Below, in pieces: positions 56,601-63,986 of a stretch of DNA of 64,000 nucleotides. How positions within the stretch are numbered: the stretch's first letter is position 1; every line of letters starts with the position of its first letter. The notes below the pieces were generated by a model. The model was not told where the DNA came from. It ran no database searches and worked only from the letters and a program-made list of their open reading frames with translations. The position numbers were made by a program, and so were the translations under genes. This DNA comes from Streptomyces sp. TRM64462. Its GTDB lineage: Bacteria; Actinomycetota; Actinomycetes; Streptomycetales; Streptomycetaceae. The stretch lies in contig NZ_JABWDV010000344.1 in NCBI RefSeq assembly GCF_013362995.1, positions 22,908 to 86,907 on the forward strand, read 5' to 3'.

Positions 56601-57304
56601 CCGCGCGGTACGACGAGGCGGACGAGTTCCACCGGCGGGCCCTGCGGCTGGCGGTCGAGCAGGGCAACCGGCCCGCCGAGCAGATGGCCGAGCTGGGCCT
56701 CGCCCTGGGCGCGCGCCGTCAGGGCGACCTGGAGACGGCGGAAGCGCATCTGCGGCCGTGGCTCTGCTGGAACCACAGCCGTGGGGCGAGCAACGGGCTC
56801 GCTCTGATCCTGGCCGAGCTGGGCTTCTGCGCCGAGCTGCGGGACGACGCCGCCGCCTGTTTCGCCCACCACCGGGACGGTCTGCGGGCCGCCCTGGCGT
56901 CGGAGGACGCCCGGGCGGTGGCGCTGGCCCTGGAGGGTCTGGCCGGGGGCCACAGCCTGGTGTGCCGCCCCGCGCGGGCCGCACGGCTGCTGGGCGTGGC
57001 GGCGGCGGCCCGGGCCGAGTCGGGAGCGCCGCTCCCGCCGTCGGAGCGGGCGGACGTCGACCGGATCGCGGCCCGCGCCCGCGCCTCGCTGGGCACGGAG
57101 GGATTCACCACGGAGTACGCCGTCGGCAAGGGGCTGGACATGGGGGACGTGGTCCGGGAGGAACAGGCGGACGCGCCGCTCCCGGACGACGGGTGCGCGG
57201 GCGGGGCCGGGGGCGCGGCCTGGAGCGGGGGCGCGGCCGGGGGCGGGAGCGCCGCCGCGTTCCGTACCCGGCGGTCCCCCGCACCGGGCGGCATCCCGGC
57301 CTGA
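53612..57304 (+). CDS. AfsR/SARP-family transcriptional regulator with NB-ARC-type ATPase
   Basis: A 1230-aa regulator. The N-terminal OmpR-like DNA-binding domain (about 1-95: MRFGVLGPLEVWTDTGRPV, then LWGGSPPANPTASLQAKVSQLRRAL) is followed by the BTAD domain (about 100-250), then an NB-ARC/STAND ATPase (P-loop FTGPGGVGKTRLA near 300, LLVVLDNCEHM, VLATSREPLRV) and TPR-like helices. Residues about 725-860 are low complexity (repeats of GTASGT, AGRAETV, AEAAEA) and probably a flexible linker. Large SARPs usually activate antibiotic clusters, which fits the oxidoreductase and exporter genes to its right. ATP binding may control oligomerisation. The ligand is unknown. Confidence 0.92.
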   Translation: MRFGVLGPLEVWTDTGRPVRVPEVKVRTLLAGLIAGHGQVVPTLRLIEALWGGSPPANPTASLQAKVSQLRRALEDAEEGSRDLVAHRPPGYVLLAAEDAVDVGRFRSLVARSRALGDPAQKAGVLTDALALWRGPAFADFADEPFVRSAIVGLEEERLTAVEEHVEARLELGEHGLLVGELTALVAAHPLRERLRMAHMRALYQVGRSSEALDSYADLRRHLDEELGLAPGPAIDALQQAVLRQDPALRSTAVAPVSGTAAAAVRVRTNLPDAANALVGRDAAVAEGRRLIARNRLVTFTGPGGVGKTRLAVAAAREPAGDFPDGVWLVELAGVRPEEDGTEASCLADHVLATLGIREEADNTEGPAPVMDLCRSGRLLVDSVASRELLVVLDNCEHMVDEVAALVGLLLEKAPGVKVLATSREPLRVQGETVWPVPPLELPASAERAALERSSAVELFVERARAADPSFVLDPATAPAVAAVCRRLDGIPLALELAATRVRALGVHELLERLDDRFRLLNTGYRGAPPRQQTLQATIDWSWSLLSEAEQTVLRRLSVHREGCTLAAAEDVCGGGDVPRGEVVDILARLVDRSLITRGDDRAGARYRLLESVCAYAEDRLDDAGEAAELAWRHALHYTELAERARPHLHGPDQHRWLQRLSAETANFRQALQEARKRGAARLALRLVNALAWYWILMGRLTDAHRSLASVLELTHAVATGPGGGDRTGIGTASGTASGTGTGVPARSVSDTMAGPAIAAPPATAPEPGRRAGSGSGAGYGAWTGWEPGSGRAETVAGRAETVAGGGDPAGVLAEAAEAAEAAEAATWYEGIGLLLGEGRPQERGGGGAGPGPGPEERCSVGRARAKWFVGYALWEVGALCASAERVNAALADFRALRDGWGVAAALSSRAALAMARGDLDTLHDDALEARAQFTWLGDVWGQLKAAQALAVHAEITADYALAAQLHREGLRMAESLELWSEVSRQLSGLGRIALLSARYDEADEFHRRALRLAVEQGNRPAEQMAELGLALGARRQGDLETAEAHLRPWLCWNHSRGASNGLALILAELGFCAELRDDAAACFAHHRDGLRAALASEDARAVALALEGLAGGHSLVCRPARAARLLGVAAAARAESGAPLPPSERADVDRIAARARASLGTEGFTTEYAVGKGLDMGDVVREEQADAPLPDDGCAGGAGGAAWSGGAAGGGSAAAFRTRRSPAPGGIPA

Positions 57305-57342
57305 ACCGGGGGCCGCCCCCTCCCGCCGTACCGCGTGGTGGA

Positions 57343-57831
57343 TCAGCGTGCGGATTCGTCGGTCCAGATGCGGCTGCTCAGGTCGGCGCCCCGCAGCACC
57401 TGGACGCGCCAGGGGTCGATCCGCAGGACGTGGTACTTGGGGTCGGTGGGGCCGCGCCAGAAGTTCCCGGGGTTGTAACCGACGCCCGCCGGGCTGCCCT
57501 TGGCGTACAGGTCCCAGGCGTACTGCCTGGTCTCCGGGTCGTCGACCCAGTGGGAGACGCTGTCGACGAAGACCGCGTTCTGCCGGGGGTTCCAGTACGA
57601 GTAGGTGGTGTGCGGGTTGTTCGCCAGGTGGGCGACCTTGACGGGGGTCTTGTAGGCGGCCAGCCAGCCGACCGGTTTGCCGTCGACGGTTTCCCAGATG
57701 GGCAGCAGGACGCGGGCCCGCGGGCGGCCCTTCTTGTCGACGGTGATCATCGTGCAATAGACGATGTCCTGGATGTAGCTGTTGAATGCGCTCTCGATTT
57801 CGGAGAACGTACTGACCTTTACATGCGCCAT
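57343..57831 (-). CDS. PNPOx-fold (pyridoxamine 5'-phosphate oxidase-like) flavin/F420-binding protein
   Basis: A 162-aa split-barrel protein. It starts MAHVKVSTFSEIESAFNSYIQD at ATG 57831, with GAGGT about 10 bases upstream; an earlier in-frame GTG (57876) lacks a site. Family landmarks are VYCTMITVDKKGRPRARVLLPIWE, PVKVAHLANNPHTTYSYW and YHVLRIDPWRVQVLRGADL. The fold binds FMN, F420 or haem; the substrate cannot be read from sequence. It could supply or use reduced flavin for the monooxygenase-like neighbours. It has its own upstream region with a copy of the 30-bp element. Confidence 0.85.
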   Translation of the reverse strand: MAHVKVSTFSEIESAFNSYIQDIVYCTMITVDKKGRPRARVLLPIWETVDGKPVGWLAAYKTPVKVAHLANNPHTTYSYWNPRQNAVFVDSVSHWVDDPETRQYAWDLYAKGSPAGVGYNPGNFWRGPTDPKYHVLRIDPWRVQVLRGADLSSRIWTDESAR

Positions 57832-57916
57832 GACGACGGTACCTCGGAAGTCAATCGAAGAAATGGGGGCATTCACGCCCAGTCGACTTCAGCGTGCCGC
57901 ACCGTCGGCCCCGGCA

Positions 57917-57946
57917 GAAGAAGGCACTTTGAAGTCACCGACTCAC
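57917..57946. repeat. 30-bp direct repeat, copy 1 (putative HxlR operator)
   Basis: Identical over 30 bases to 62092-62121. The core is GGCACTTTGAAGTCACC, with the palindrome ACTT-TG-AAGT. It lies 86 bp upstream of the PNPOx-fold gene, which reads leftwards. The second copy lies 169 bp upstream of the leftward MFS gene in the same orientation. Confidence 0.8.
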
Positions 57947-57956
57947 CGCCGGGGAA

Positions 57957-58796
57957 CTAGTTCCAGGCTCCGTTCACCGCCGCCTCCTTCACGAACTCCG
58001 TGAAGTCGCGCGGCGGGCGGCCCAGGACGCGCTCGACGGTGTCGGTCGGAGCGGCGTTGCGGCCGTCCCGGATCTGGCCGACCAGGTCGGCGACGAAGAG
58101 CGCGTAGTCCTCCGGCACGTCGTAGGACACCAGTTCCGCCACGTACGCCTCGTGCGTCATGGGCACATACGTGAGCGGGCGGCCGGTCGCGCGGGAGATC
58201 TCCTCGGCGGCCTCCGCCATGCCCCAGGCGCGGGCGCCGCTCAGCTCGTGGACCTGCCCGTCGTGCCCGTCGTCGAGCAGCGCGGCCACGGCCACCTCGG
58301 CCACGTCGCCGGCGTCGACGAACGGCTCGCGGCCGTCGCCCGCCGGCAGCCGCAGCTCGCCGGCGCGTACGGAGTCCAGCAGGACGCCCTCGTCGAAGTT
58401 CTGGAAGAACCAGTTGGGCCGCAGCACGGTCCATTCGGCGCCGGACTCCCGTACGCCGCTCTCGCCCGCGCCGAGGTCCTTGCCGCCGACGGGCCCCGAG
58501 GTCCGCGCCTGGAGCAGCACGAGCCGCTGTACGCCGCGGTCGACGGCCAGTTCGGCCAAAGCGCGTATCTGGGCCGCGGCGTCCCACTCGCCGGGCTTGT
58601 CCTGCCGGTCGACGATGTACGCGGCCCGGGCGCCGGTGAGGGCGGCCTCCCAGGTGCGGTCGTCGTCCCAGTCGAAGCGGACCTCGCTCGACCGGCTGGC
58701 GACCCGGACCGACGCGCCGCGCGCCCGCAGGGCGTCGACGACGCGGCGCCCCGTCTTACCGGTGCCTCCCAGGACCAGGATGTTTCTCTCCGTCAT
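57957..58796 (-). CDS. NmrA-like NAD(P)-dependent oxidoreductase / epimerase-like protein
   Basis: A 279-aa atypical short-chain dehydrogenase. The Rossmann motif is NILVLGGTGKTGRRVVDAL (residues 5-23). Further family segments are VLLQARTSGPV, WTVLRPNWFFQNFDEG and PFVDAGDVAEVAVAAL. The active-site Tyr-x3-Lys of classical SDRs is absent, as in NmrA/HSCARG proteins. ATG 58796 follows GAAGG. It is probably cotranscribed with the upstream acyl-CoA-dehydrogenase-like gene (128-bp gap). The function could be reduction of a quinone or polyketide intermediate, or redox sensing. Confidence 0.88.
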   Translation of the reverse strand: MTERNILVLGGTGKTGRRVVDALRARGASVRVASRSSEVRFDWDDDRTWEAALTGARAAYIVDRQDKPGEWDAAAQIRALAELAVDRGVQRLVLLQARTSGPVGGKDLGAGESGVRESGAEWTVLRPNWFFQNFDEGVLLDSVRAGELRLPAGDGREPFVDAGDVAEVAVAALLDDGHDGQVHELSGARAWGMAEAAEEISRATGRPLTYVPMTHEAYVAELVSYDVPEDYALFVADLVGQIRDGRNAAPTDTVERVLGRPPRDFTEFVKEAAVNGAWN

Positions 58797-58924
58797 GGCT
58801 TCGCCTTCCCTTGGCGGGTGCAGTGTTCCCTTTGGTGGGTGGGGACTGTGCCGGTGGTGGGACCGGGGGTCACCGGGCCGCGGCGGCTCTTCCGCGGCCC
58901 GGTGACCACCCGTGGAGACGTGGA

Positions 58925-60103
58925 TCAGAGGAAGGGGGTGTCCGGGGCCAGGCCCAGGAGGGCCCGCCCGTGCACCTCCTGGTTGGTGTTGAACGCGAAC
59001 AGGGCGTGCAGGGCCAGGCCCCGCATGTCGCGGTGGTAGCGCTGGAACGGGACGTCCCGCATGATCACCGACGCGCCGCTGGCCTCGAACAGCTCGTCGA
59101 CGGCCTCCTTGGCGAGCTGGATCGCGTAGCCGGCCCGGCCGCGCACGGCGGCCCGGTCCTCGACGGACGGCTGCGTGCCCGCGTCGGCGTGCTCCTGGAG
59201 CAGCCGGAGCCAGGTCTCCTGCAGCGCCTCGGCGGCGGCGATCTTGTTGGCCGCCGTGGCGACCTGGATCTGCGTCACCGGGGACTGGCTCTGGTCGGTC
59301 CACGACGTGTACGTGATGCCGCGCCCGGGCAGCCGCTCCAGGAACAGCTCGAACGCGCCGCGCGCGATGCCGAGGTACGCGGAGGCGCCCTGCGCCATGA
59401 AGAAGGGGATGAACGCGTAGTTGCGGCCCGTGGCACCGGTGTTGGAGCGGTCGCCCGTCGTGCCGGCGAGCACGTCGAGGAGGCTGATCACCCGGTGCGC
59501 GGGGACCTTGACGTCCTTCGCGGTGACCGTGGAGCTGCCCGTGCCGGCGGCGGCGGAGGCGTGCCAGTCGTCGGCGATCTCCAGCTCGGAGAACGGGACC
59601 AGCGCCGCGTGCGGGACGGGCGTGCCGTCGGGGGCGGGCAGCAGCGCGGCCAGCAGTCCCCAGCCGGCGCCGCGCGCACCGGAGATCCACTTCCAGCTGC
59701 CGGTCAGCGCGTAGCCGCCGTCCTCCGGGGTGAGCTGCCCGCTGGGGGTGAAGCCGGTGGAGACCCGGAGGGACCCGTCGGCGTAGACCTCCTTCTGGGC
59801 CGCGTCGGGGAACAGGCTGGGCACCCAGGAGCTGGAGACCCAGATCATCGCCACCCAGCCGGTGGCCGTGTCGGCGCGGGCGATCTCGCTGAGCACCTTC
59901 ACCTGGTCCGCGACCGGGGCCTCCAGGCCGCCGAACCGGCTCGGGACGTTGAGGCGGAACACACCGGCCTTCTCCAGCAGTTCGATGTTCTCGTCGGGAA
60001 TCCAGCGGCGTTCCTCGGCCGCCGCGCCGGACTTCCGGAACCGGTCGCCCAGGGACTTCACCTCGTCGAGCACCGCGGTGACGGGGCTGTCGGTCGTGGT
60101 CAT
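58925..60103 (-). CDS. Acyl-CoA dehydrogenase-fold flavoprotein, probable FMNH2/FADH2-dependent hydroxylase
   Basis: A 392-aa protein with the acyl-CoA dehydrogenase fold (helical N-terminus VLDEVKSLGDRFRKSG, beta domain RVSTGFTPSGQLTPEDGGYALTGSWKWISGA, helical C-terminus). It resembles two-component monooxygenases (HsaA/ActVA-ORF5-type) rather than true dehydrogenases: no catalytic Glu region is evident, and the segment LPGRGITYTSWTDQSQSPVTQIQVATAANKI is typical of the hydroxylase-like group. No dedicated flavin reductase is adjacent except possibly the PNPOx-fold gene. It is about 50% similar by eye to the gene at 62681, suggesting duplication. The start is ATG 60103. Confidence 0.85.
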   Translation of the reverse strand: MTTTDSPVTAVLDEVKSLGDRFRKSGAAAEERRWIPDENIELLEKAGVFRLNVPSRFGGLEAPVADQVKVLSEIARADTATGWVAMIWVSSSWVPSLFPDAAQKEVYADGSLRVSTGFTPSGQLTPEDGGYALTGSWKWISGARGAGWGLLAALLPAPDGTPVPHAALVPFSELEIADDWHASAAAGTGSSTVTAKDVKVPAHRVISLLDVLAGTTGDRSNTGATGRNYAFIPFFMAQGASAYLGIARGAFELFLERLPGRGITYTSWTDQSQSPVTQIQVATAANKIAAAEALQETWLRLLQEHADAGTQPSVEDRAAVRGRAGYAIQLAKEAVDELFEASGASVIMRDVPFQRYHRDMRGLALHALFAFNTNQEVHGRALLGLAPDTPFL

Positions 60104-60311
60104 TCTGCCTCCTCAGCAGTTCTGATCCGGCGGTTCTTCTGAATCCGGCCGCGAGTTCCGGATTCATCTTGGCGAGGAGACCTCTTGCGCGGGTCACCGG
60201 TCGCTCTCCTGTTTCCGCGCGGTGTGATGGGCGGACTGAGAGAAGCCAGTGGCCGGTAATCGACCGGAATCCAAGCGGAATTGACCGCACCGGGACGAAA
60301 GGGAAAGAGAA

Positions 60312-60342
60312 AGCCCCGGACCGGAATGACCGGAACGGGGCT
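60312..60342 (-). terminator. Hairpin in the 344-bp MFS/acyl-CoA-dehydrogenase-like gap
   Basis: AGCCCCG/CGGGGCT outer stem with an inner CCGG/CCGG pair. Together with the hairpin at 60371-60406 it lies downstream of the minus-strand MFS gene. The rest of 60104-60447 must contain the promoter of the leftward flavoprotein gene; no boxes assigned. Confidence 0.5.
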
Positions 60343-60370
60343 GCACGGACCGCGGAAGGCGGAAAAGGGA

Positions 60371-60406
60371 ATCGCCCCAGGCCCGGGGGAGTCGGCCTGG
60401 GGCGAT
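60371..60406 (-). terminator. Strong hairpin terminator after the MFS gene
   Basis: A perfect 13-bp stem ATCGCCCCAGGCC/GGCCTGGGGCGAT with a 10-base loop, starting 42 bases after the MFS stop codon. This separates MFS transcription from the genes to its left. Confidence 0.8.
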
Positions 60407-60447
60407 GCTCGGGGTGGCCCCGCTGGGACGGGGCCGGGCTCCTGGGG

Positions 60448-61923
60448 TCAGCGGGCAGTGGTCTCCACCGGCTCCAGGACCGGGGCCGTGCCCTCGGCGT
60501 CCGGCTCGGCGTCCGCCGCGCCGCTCTTGCCGCGCAGCCCGAACATGCTGATCACGACGGCGAGCAGGGCGGCCGCCAGCGGGACGATCAGCCCCGCGCG
60601 GTAGCCCTCCAGCATGGCGTCCGGCGTGGTGCCGTTCGTCGCGGCGGCGCTCACGGCGGTGACGGCGGACAGACCCAGCGCGGCACCGAACTGGAAGGAG
60701 GTGTACAGCAGGCCGCCGGCGACGCCCTGCTCCTCCTCCGCGATGCCCTCGGTGGCGACGATGGTCAGCGGGCCGTACGCCAGGGAGAAGGCCAGGCCCA
60801 GGATGATCAGGCTCGGGAACATCATCATGTACGTCCAGTCGAGCTGCAGCGGCAGCATCAGGGCGTACGACAGCGAGGCCAGCAGCAGGCCGCCGAAGAT
60901 GACCCGGCCGTTGCCGAACTTGTTCACCAGCTTCGGCGTGAGGGTGGGCGACAGGATCGCGTCGATGCCGATCACGATCAGGGCGAAGCTGGTCTCCAGG
61001 GTCGACCAGCCGCGCAGCTCCTGCAGGTACAGCACGGCGATGAACTGGAACCCGAAGAACCCGGCGGCGAACAGCAGACCGGCGAGGTTCGCCCGGACCA
61101 GGCTGCCGGTGCGGAAGATGCCCAGACGGACCAGCGGAGCGGACGACTTGCGCTCGATCAGGACGAACGTCAGGAACAGCAGCAGGCTGACGGCCACGGT
61201 GAGGGCGGTCTGGGACACCGCGACATGGCTGGCGCGCTCGACGGAGAACACCAGCAGCAGGATGGCCACCGTCACGCTCACGGCACCGCCCAGGTCGACG
61301 CCCTGGCCGGAGCGGTCGGGGCGGGGCGACTTCGGAATGAGGGCGAGGCCGGTGACCAGGATGAGGAAGGACAGGATGACCGGGGCGAAGAACACCCAGC
61401 GCCAGTCGACCGAGGCCAGCAGACCGCCGACGACCAGGCCGATGGAGAAGCCGCCGGCCGCGGTGCCCGAGTAGACGAGCAGGGCCTTGTTGCGCTGCGG
61501 GCCCTCGTCGAAGCTGGTGGTGATGATCGACAGACCGGCCGGGGTCATGAACGCCGCGGCGACACCCGTCACGAAGCGGGCGACGATCAGCATCCAGCCC
61601 TCGGTGGCGAGACCGCCGAGACCGGAGAAGAGCAGGAAGACGGTCAGCCAGAAGATGAACATCTGGCGGCGGCCGAACAGGTCGGCGGCACGCCCGCCGA
61701 GCAGCATGAAGCCGCCGTAGCCGAGGACGTAGGCGCTCATGACCCACTGGAGCATGCCGGTGGACAGGCCGAGGTCGCCGCGGATCTGCGGCAGGGCCAC
61801 GTTGAGCATGGCCACGTCGACGCCCTCGAGGAAGATCGCACCACAGAGCACGAACAGCACGCCCCACGCGCGCCCACTCATGCGATCGGTGCCGCTATCC
61901 GAAGGGGATTGCAGTGCGGACAC
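60448..61923 (-). CDS. MFS multidrug-type exporter, DHA2 (14-TMS) family
   Basis: A 491-aa membrane protein with about 14 hydrophobic segments. The first is WGVLFVLCGAIFLEGVDVAML. Loop 2-3 carries the MFS signature GGRAADLFGRRQMF, and motif C of drug:H+ antiporters is seen in YSGTAAGGFSIGLVVGGLLA. The C-terminus is cytoplasmic and acidic. The start is GTG 61923 with AAGGAG 7-8 bases upstream. It is divergent from the HxlR gene and has the 30-bp element and an inverted repeat upstream, so regulation by HxlR is likely. Substrate unknown; self-resistance or product export is plausible in this context. Confidence 0.93.
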   Translation of the reverse strand: MSALQSPSDSGTDRMSGRAWGVLFVLCGAIFLEGVDVAMLNVALPQIRGDLGLSTGMLQWVMSAYVLGYGGFMLLGGRAADLFGRRQMFIFWLTVFLLFSGLGGLATEGWMLIVARFVTGVAAAFMTPAGLSIITTSFDEGPQRNKALLVYSGTAAGGFSIGLVVGGLLASVDWRWVFFAPVILSFLILVTGLALIPKSPRPDRSGQGVDLGGAVSVTVAILLLVFSVERASHVAVSQTALTVAVSLLLFLTFVLIERKSSAPLVRLGIFRTGSLVRANLAGLLFAAGFFGFQFIAVLYLQELRGWSTLETSFALIVIGIDAILSPTLTPKLVNKFGNGRVIFGGLLLASLSYALMLPLQLDWTYMMMFPSLIILGLAFSLAYGPLTIVATEGIAEEEQGVAGGLLYTSFQFGAALGLSAVTAVSAAATNGTTPDAMLEGYRAGLIVPLAAALLAVVISMFGLRGKSGAADAEPDAEGTAPVLEPVETTAR

Positions 61924-62040
61924 GGGAAAGCTCCTTGAGATGAAGGACGGTACGGAAACGGAAGATGAAGAGCGGGGGAGGAAGCGGGCAACCTCAGATG
62001 ACGGCTCCTCAGATCATGGAGTCGTCAGGGGAGTTGGGGG

Positions 62041-62061
62041 GTGGTTCCCACTTGTAACCAC
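62041..62061. promoter_or_regulatory. Inverted repeat in the MFS-HxlR divergent spacer
   Basis: GTGGTT (62041-62046) and AACCAC (62056-62061) flank a 9-base centre. It lies 118 bp upstream of the MFS start and just before the HxlR start, in AT-richer DNA, so it could be an operator. Confidence 0.4.
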
Positions 62062-62088
62062 AAGCATCATCAGGCAGGCTCCCTACCT

Positions 62089-62529
62089 ATGGAAGAAGGC
62101 ACTTTGAAGTCACCGACTCACTGCACGGGTACCGAGGACGACTACGAGGTCATGCAGTGGGACACCCGGCAGGGCTGTGAGGTACGGCAGATCCTCGACC
62201 GGGTGGCCGACAAGTGGTCCCTGCTCGTCATCGCGCTCCTGGACCGCCGCAGCCTGCGCTTCTCCGAGCTGCGCCGGCAGATCGACGGCATCAGCCAGCG
62301 CATGCTGACCGTCACCCTGCGCCAGCTCGAACGGGACGGCCTGGTCAAGCGCACCGTCCACCCGGTGGTGCCGCCGCGCGTGGACTACGAGCTGACGCCC
62401 CTGGGGGCGACCCTGCACGACACCATCCGCAGCCTCGTCATCTGGACCGAGGAGCACCAGAACGAGATCGCGGCCTCCCGCACCGACTACGACCGCCGGA
62501 TGGCTCACGAGGCCGCCCAGGCGTCCTGA
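62089..62529 (+). CDS. HxlR-family winged-helix transcriptional regulator
   Basis: A 146-aa regulator if ATG 62089 is used, or 125 aa from ATG 62152 (MQWDTRQGCEVRQ). The HxlR core is clear: RQILDRVADKWSLLVIALLDRR, RFSELRRQIDGISQRMLTVTLRQLERDGLVKRTVHP and the wing VVPPRVDYELTPLGATLHDTI. Cys in TRQGCEV is at the position of the redox- or electrophile-sensing Cys of YodB/HypR-type members. The first start would put the 30-bp repeat inside the coding region (encoding EEGTLKSPTH). Because the same 30 bp occur as non-coding DNA at 57917, the downstream start is a serious alternative. It probably controls the divergent MFS gene and the PNPOx-fold gene. Confidence 0.85.
   Translation: MEEGTLKSPTHCTGTEDDYEVMQWDTRQGCEVRQILDRVADKWSLLVIALLDRRSLRFSELRRQIDGISQRMLTVTLRQLERDGLVKRTVHPVVPPRVDYELTPLGATLHDTIRSLVIWTEEHQNEIAASRTDYDRRMAHEAAQAS
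62092..62121. repeat. 30-bp direct repeat, copy 2 (putative HxlR operator)
   Basis: Exact copy of 57917-57946, overlapping the possible 5' end of the HxlR gene and 169 bp upstream of the divergent MFS gene. The palindromic core ACTT-TG-AAGT resembles the ACTT/AAGT half-sites of HxlR-family operators. Confidence 0.8.
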
Positions 62530-62680
62530 TCCTCCGCCGGCCCGCGCCGACCGTTTGGCATGACCAGGGCGACATGACCGTCCGATGACCACGGTGTGCT
62601 CACCGGGTGATCACACGGAGATAGCTTCCGGGGCCGGACCCCGTTGTTCCCGACGGGTACGGCCAGTACGGAGGAAAGAC

Positions 62681-63862
62681 GTGACCAGTCGCCAGGAGTC
62701 AGCCGCCACCGGTGTGCTCGAAGCAGTACGCGAAGCCGCCCCGGCCGTCAGAGCGCACGGCGCCGAGGCGGAGGAACAGGGCCGGGTCCCCCGGGAGACG
62801 CTCAGACACCTGGACCGGGCGGGCGTCTTCCGTATGTCCGTGCCCGAGCGGTACGACGGCCTCGGCCTGCCCGTCGCCGAACAGGCCCGGGTGGTCGAGG
62901 AGATCGCCCGCGCCTGCCCGTCCACCGGCTGGAACATGACGGTGTGGCTCACCGGCGCGCTCATGGCCGGGCTGTATCCGGAGGAGACCCGCAAGGAGGT
63001 CTTCGCCGGCGGTTCGGTACGGGTGTCGATCGGCTTCGCCCCGACGGGCCGGCTCACCCCGGTGGACGGCGGCTACCGGCTGACCGGCCGCTGGAACTAC
63101 AACTCCGGCTGCCACGCCGCCGACTGGGACTGCGTCGCGGCCATGCTGGAGCACCCGGACGGCACCGAGGAGGAGTTCTTCGCCCTGGTCCCGTTGAGCG
63201 AGATGTCCGTCGTCGACGACTGGGACGTGTCGGCCGGCCGGGGCACCGGCAGCGCCACCACGGTCGCGGACGAGGTGTTCGTGCCGGCGCACCGGCTGCT
63301 CCCGTACGAGGCGGCCACCGCGGGCGCACCCGCCGTCCCGGAGGGCGAGGAGCCGTCGGGGCGCGGCTACGGCGTGGTCGCGTTCATCATGTCGCTGTAC
63401 GCGGCGATGGCCGTGGGCACCGCCCGGGGCGCGTACGAGCTGTTCCTGGAGCGGCTGCCGGGCCGGGGCATCACGTACACCACCTGGGACGACCAGCGGG
63501 CCCATCCGCTGACCCAGATGCAGGTCGCGGAGGCCGCCAACAAGATCGACGCGGGTGCGGCGCTGCTGGGCAGGGTGCTGACGCTGATGCAGGAGCGCGC
63601 CGACGCCGGAGTGGAGCCGACGACCGAGGAGAAGGGCGTGGTGCGCGGCCGCGCCGCGTTCGCGGCCACGCTGGCCAAGGAGGCCGTCGAGGTGCTCCAC
63701 ACCATGAGCGGCGCCTCGGTGATCAAGCGCAGTGTGCCGTTCCAGCGTTTCCACCGCGACATCCTGGGCTTCTCGCTGCACGCCCTGGCCCAGGTCCACA
63801 CCAACCTGGAGGTGCAGGGGCGCGTCCTGCTGGGCCTCGACCCGGGGACCGACATCCTCTGA
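62681..63862 (+). CDS. Second acyl-CoA dehydrogenase-fold hydroxylase-like flavoprotein
   Basis: A 393-aa paralogue of the product at 58925-60103, sharing RVSIGFAPTGRLTPVDGGYRLTGRW, LPGRGITYTTWDDQ, QMQVAEAANKI and GASVIKRSVPFQRFHRDILG. GTG 62681 is chosen for the excellent GGAGGAAAG site; the frame is open 96 bases further upstream without one. Probably an FMNH2/FADH2-dependent monooxygenase; true acyl-CoA dehydrogenase activity cannot be excluded. It follows HxlR by 151 bp on the same strand. Two such enzymes in one cluster suggest successive hydroxylations of an aromatic compound. Confidence 0.86.
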   Translation: MTSRQESAATGVLEAVREAAPAVRAHGAEAEEQGRVPRETLRHLDRAGVFRMSVPERYDGLGLPVAEQARVVEEIARACPSTGWNMTVWLTGALMAGLYPEETRKEVFAGGSVRVSIGFAPTGRLTPVDGGYRLTGRWNYNSGCHAADWDCVAAMLEHPDGTEEEFFALVPLSEMSVVDDWDVSAGRGTGSATTVADEVFVPAHRLLPYEAATAGAPAVPEGEEPSGRGYGVVAFIMSLYAAMAVGTARGAYELFLERLPGRGITYTTWDDQRAHPLTQMQVAEAANKIDAGAALLGRVLTLMQERADAGVEPTTEEKGVVRGRAAFAATLAKEAVEVLHTMSGASVIKRSVPFQRFHRDILGFSLHALAQVHTNLEVQGRVLLGLDPGTDIL

Positions 63863-63986
63863 CCCCGGGACCCTGGGACCCCGGGACACCGGGACACCGG
63901 GACCCTGGGACCCCGGGACCCCGGGGACCCCGGGGACACCGGGGACACCGGGGACACCGGGGACACCGGGACCCTGGGACCCCGGG
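63862..63986. repeat. Minisatellite of 8-9 bp units
   Basis: About 15 tandem units of ACMCYGGG or ACMCYGGGG (variants ACACCGGG, ACCCCGGG and ACCCTGGG). It begins at the last base of the preceding stop codon. Many units contain the palindrome CCCGGG, so the array can fold into alternative hairpins. Confidence 0.85.

Noticed and set aside
57860..58003. Remnant of a second HxlR gene suggested by the EEGTLKSPTH-like translation at 57917
   Set aside because: Similarity does not continue into the HxlR winged helix; a conserved non-coding operator explains the 30-bp identity better.
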